NCBI GenBank assembly: GCA_947584955.1
Contig: CANPWS010000052.1
Span: 1 to 8,177, forward strand
Length of the DNA: 8,177 nucleotides
Origin: an uncultured Bacilli bacterium
GTDB lineage: Bacteria > Bacillota_I > Bacilli_A > RF39 > UBA660
Direction of reading: 5' to 3'
Shown: one piece after another, positions 7,113 through 8,177 of the stretch
Layout of the letters: each line of letters begins with the position of its first letter
Numbering within the stretch: the first letter of the stretch is position 1
Notes under the pieces: model-generated
The model's input: only the letters and a program-made list of their open reading frames with translations
The model's database searches: none
Told to the model about the DNA's origin: nothing
Position numbers and translations under genes: made by a program

Positions 7113-8177
7113 CTAATTAGTTTCTTTTAATTTACAATAAACACTTTCTAATTTTTTAACTTCACTATTTATATTAAAACTTTCTGAAACCTTTAATTTA
7201 CGTTTACTTAAATCATTCTCTTTTGATAAAGAAATTATATGATTGCACCAATCATATATGTTAGGTTGATGATTGCTTAAAAATTCTATATTAGGTGAAA
7301 TAATAACATCTTTAGGTACACATTGTGATACTAATACAGGTAATCCTGAAACCTGAGCTTCAACAGCCACCATACCTAAGCCTTCATATTTTGAAGGAAA
7401 CAAAAAAATATCAAATGCAGAATAATATTTGTAAATTTCGCTGTTTGCTGGTATAAAAATTATTTTGTCTAAAACATTTTTTTTATTAGCATAATCAATA
7501 ATAAAACTTTTTAATTCTCCATCTCCACATAGCATTAATTTATAGTTTTTTTGAATATTTAAAAGATTAGAAAAAATATCGATTATATATTTATGGTTTT
7601 TAGGATCATCAAATCTACCAACATGACCTATTAACACTTCATTATTTATATTGTACTTATCTCTAACTTCATTTCTAAAAATGTTAGAAAAAGTAAATTT
7701 TTCATAATCAATAGCATTATTTAAAATTAAACATTTTGAATTATCATTAGCAATTTTTTTTCCAAATAGCCATAAATTAGCTTGTTTAGAACACCCCATA
7801 AAATAATCTGCTACATATTTAATTCTTGATTGTAATATTTTTTTTATAATAGCAGAAATTCCTTTGCCATTGGAAGTACTATGACTATGACTTATAGTTT
7901 TAATACCATATTTTTTAGCAATGCTCAAATAGATTGAAGCTACACTATCAACATGTCCGTGAACAATATCATATTCTTCTTTATGTTCTTTTAAAAATTC
8001 TTTCCAAGCTTTAACATAAGAAATATGATTATAAACTTTATATCTTGGTAATCTATAAATTTTTCCACCTAATTTTGTTATTTCATCTTCATAAATACCT
8101 TTTTTCTTAAAATGAACTACAAAATCAAATTGTAATTTGTTTTTATCAATTTTCCTATAAACATTCATAATCATTGT
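7113..8177 (-). CDS. GT4-family glycosyltransferase, N-terminus outside window
   Basis: This is a second predicted GT-B glycosyltransferase of family GT4 acting on the lipid-linked repeat unit. The frame is open to the window edge, where it reads T-M-I-M-N-V-Y-R. In relatives this follows the GG-x-E motif, so some 15 to 20 residues including the start are missing and the Met at 8172-8174 is unlikely to be the real start. Counting that Met as 1, visible motifs are YDIVHGHVDS at 68-77, SHSHSTSNGKG at 95-105, YFMGCSKQANLWLFGKK at 124-140, LNNAIDYEKF at 151-160, IGHVGRFDDPKN at 182-193 with R187 and K192, LMLCGDGE at 213-220, and the EX7E motif YEGLGMVAVEAQ with E264 and E272. It precedes the polymerase by 18 bases and is a paralogue of the glycosyltransferase at 4705-5817. 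Donor sugar and linkage are unknown. Confidence 0.93.
   Translation of the reverse strand, partial: TMIMNVYRKIDKNKLQFDFVVHFKKKGIYEDEITKLGGKIYRLPRYKVYNHISYVKAWKEFLKEHKEEYDIVHGHVDSVASIYLSIAKKYGIKTISHSHSTSNGKGISAIIKKILQSRIKYVADYFMGCSKQANLWLFGKKIANDNSKCLILNNAIDYEKFTFSNIFRNEVRDKYNINNEVLIGHVGRFDDPKNHKYIIDIFSNLLNIQKNYKLMLCGDGELKSFIIDYANKKNVLDKIIFIPANSEIYKYYSAFDIFLFPSKYEGLGMVAVEAQVSGLPVLVSQCVPKDVIISPNIEFLSNHQPNIYDWCNHIISLSKENDLSKRKLKVSESFNINSEVKKLESVYCKLKETN

Overview
The window is a very AT-rich stretch from a capsular or exopolysaccharide biosynthesis locus. Every gene lies on the minus strand, so transcription runs from high to low coordinates. Low GC, A/T-ending codons (TTA, ATA, AGA, AAA) and AGGAGG-type ribosome binding sites suggest a low-GC Bacillota member (clostridial or erysipelotrichial type) or possibly a Fusobacteriota member. 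The sequence does not decide between them. Standard bacterial stop usage holds, because the glycosyltransferase at 4705-5817 ends on TGA.

In transcription order the layout is: (1) 8177-7113, a GT4 glycosyltransferase whose 5' end is outside the window; (2) 7094-5835, a Wzy-like polymerase with many membrane spans; (3) 5817-4705, a second GT4 glycosyltransferase; (4) 4700-3834, a TupA-like ATP-grasp amidoligase; (5) 3806-2304, a Wzx-type flippase; (6) 2285-1837, a serine-acetyltransferase-like hexapeptide transferase broken by a frameshift and an in-frame TGA; (7) 1760-756, a membrane acyltransferase of family 3; (8) 724-1, UDP-glucose 6-dehydrogenase, cut by the window edge. Most gaps are 4 to 31 bases and the largest is 76. 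I see no convincing terminator or promoter, so this looks like one operon segment.

The genes fit the Wzx/Wzy pathway. The glycosyltransferases extend a lipid-linked repeat unit on the inner membrane face, Wzx flips it and Wzy polymerises it outside. Ugd supplies UDP-glucuronate. The TupA-like ligase may add an amino acid or amine to a sugar carboxylate, and the membrane acyltransferase probably O-acylates the glycan. The initiating sugar-phosphate transferase and chain-length control genes are not visible and would be expected upstream, beyond 8177.

The points that most merit a second look are the doubly lesioned acetyltransferase and the pairing of a TupA-like amidoligase with Ugd, which predicts a uronic-acid polymer carrying an amide-linked substituent. 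No RNA gene, mobile element, CRISPR array or long non-coding region was found.
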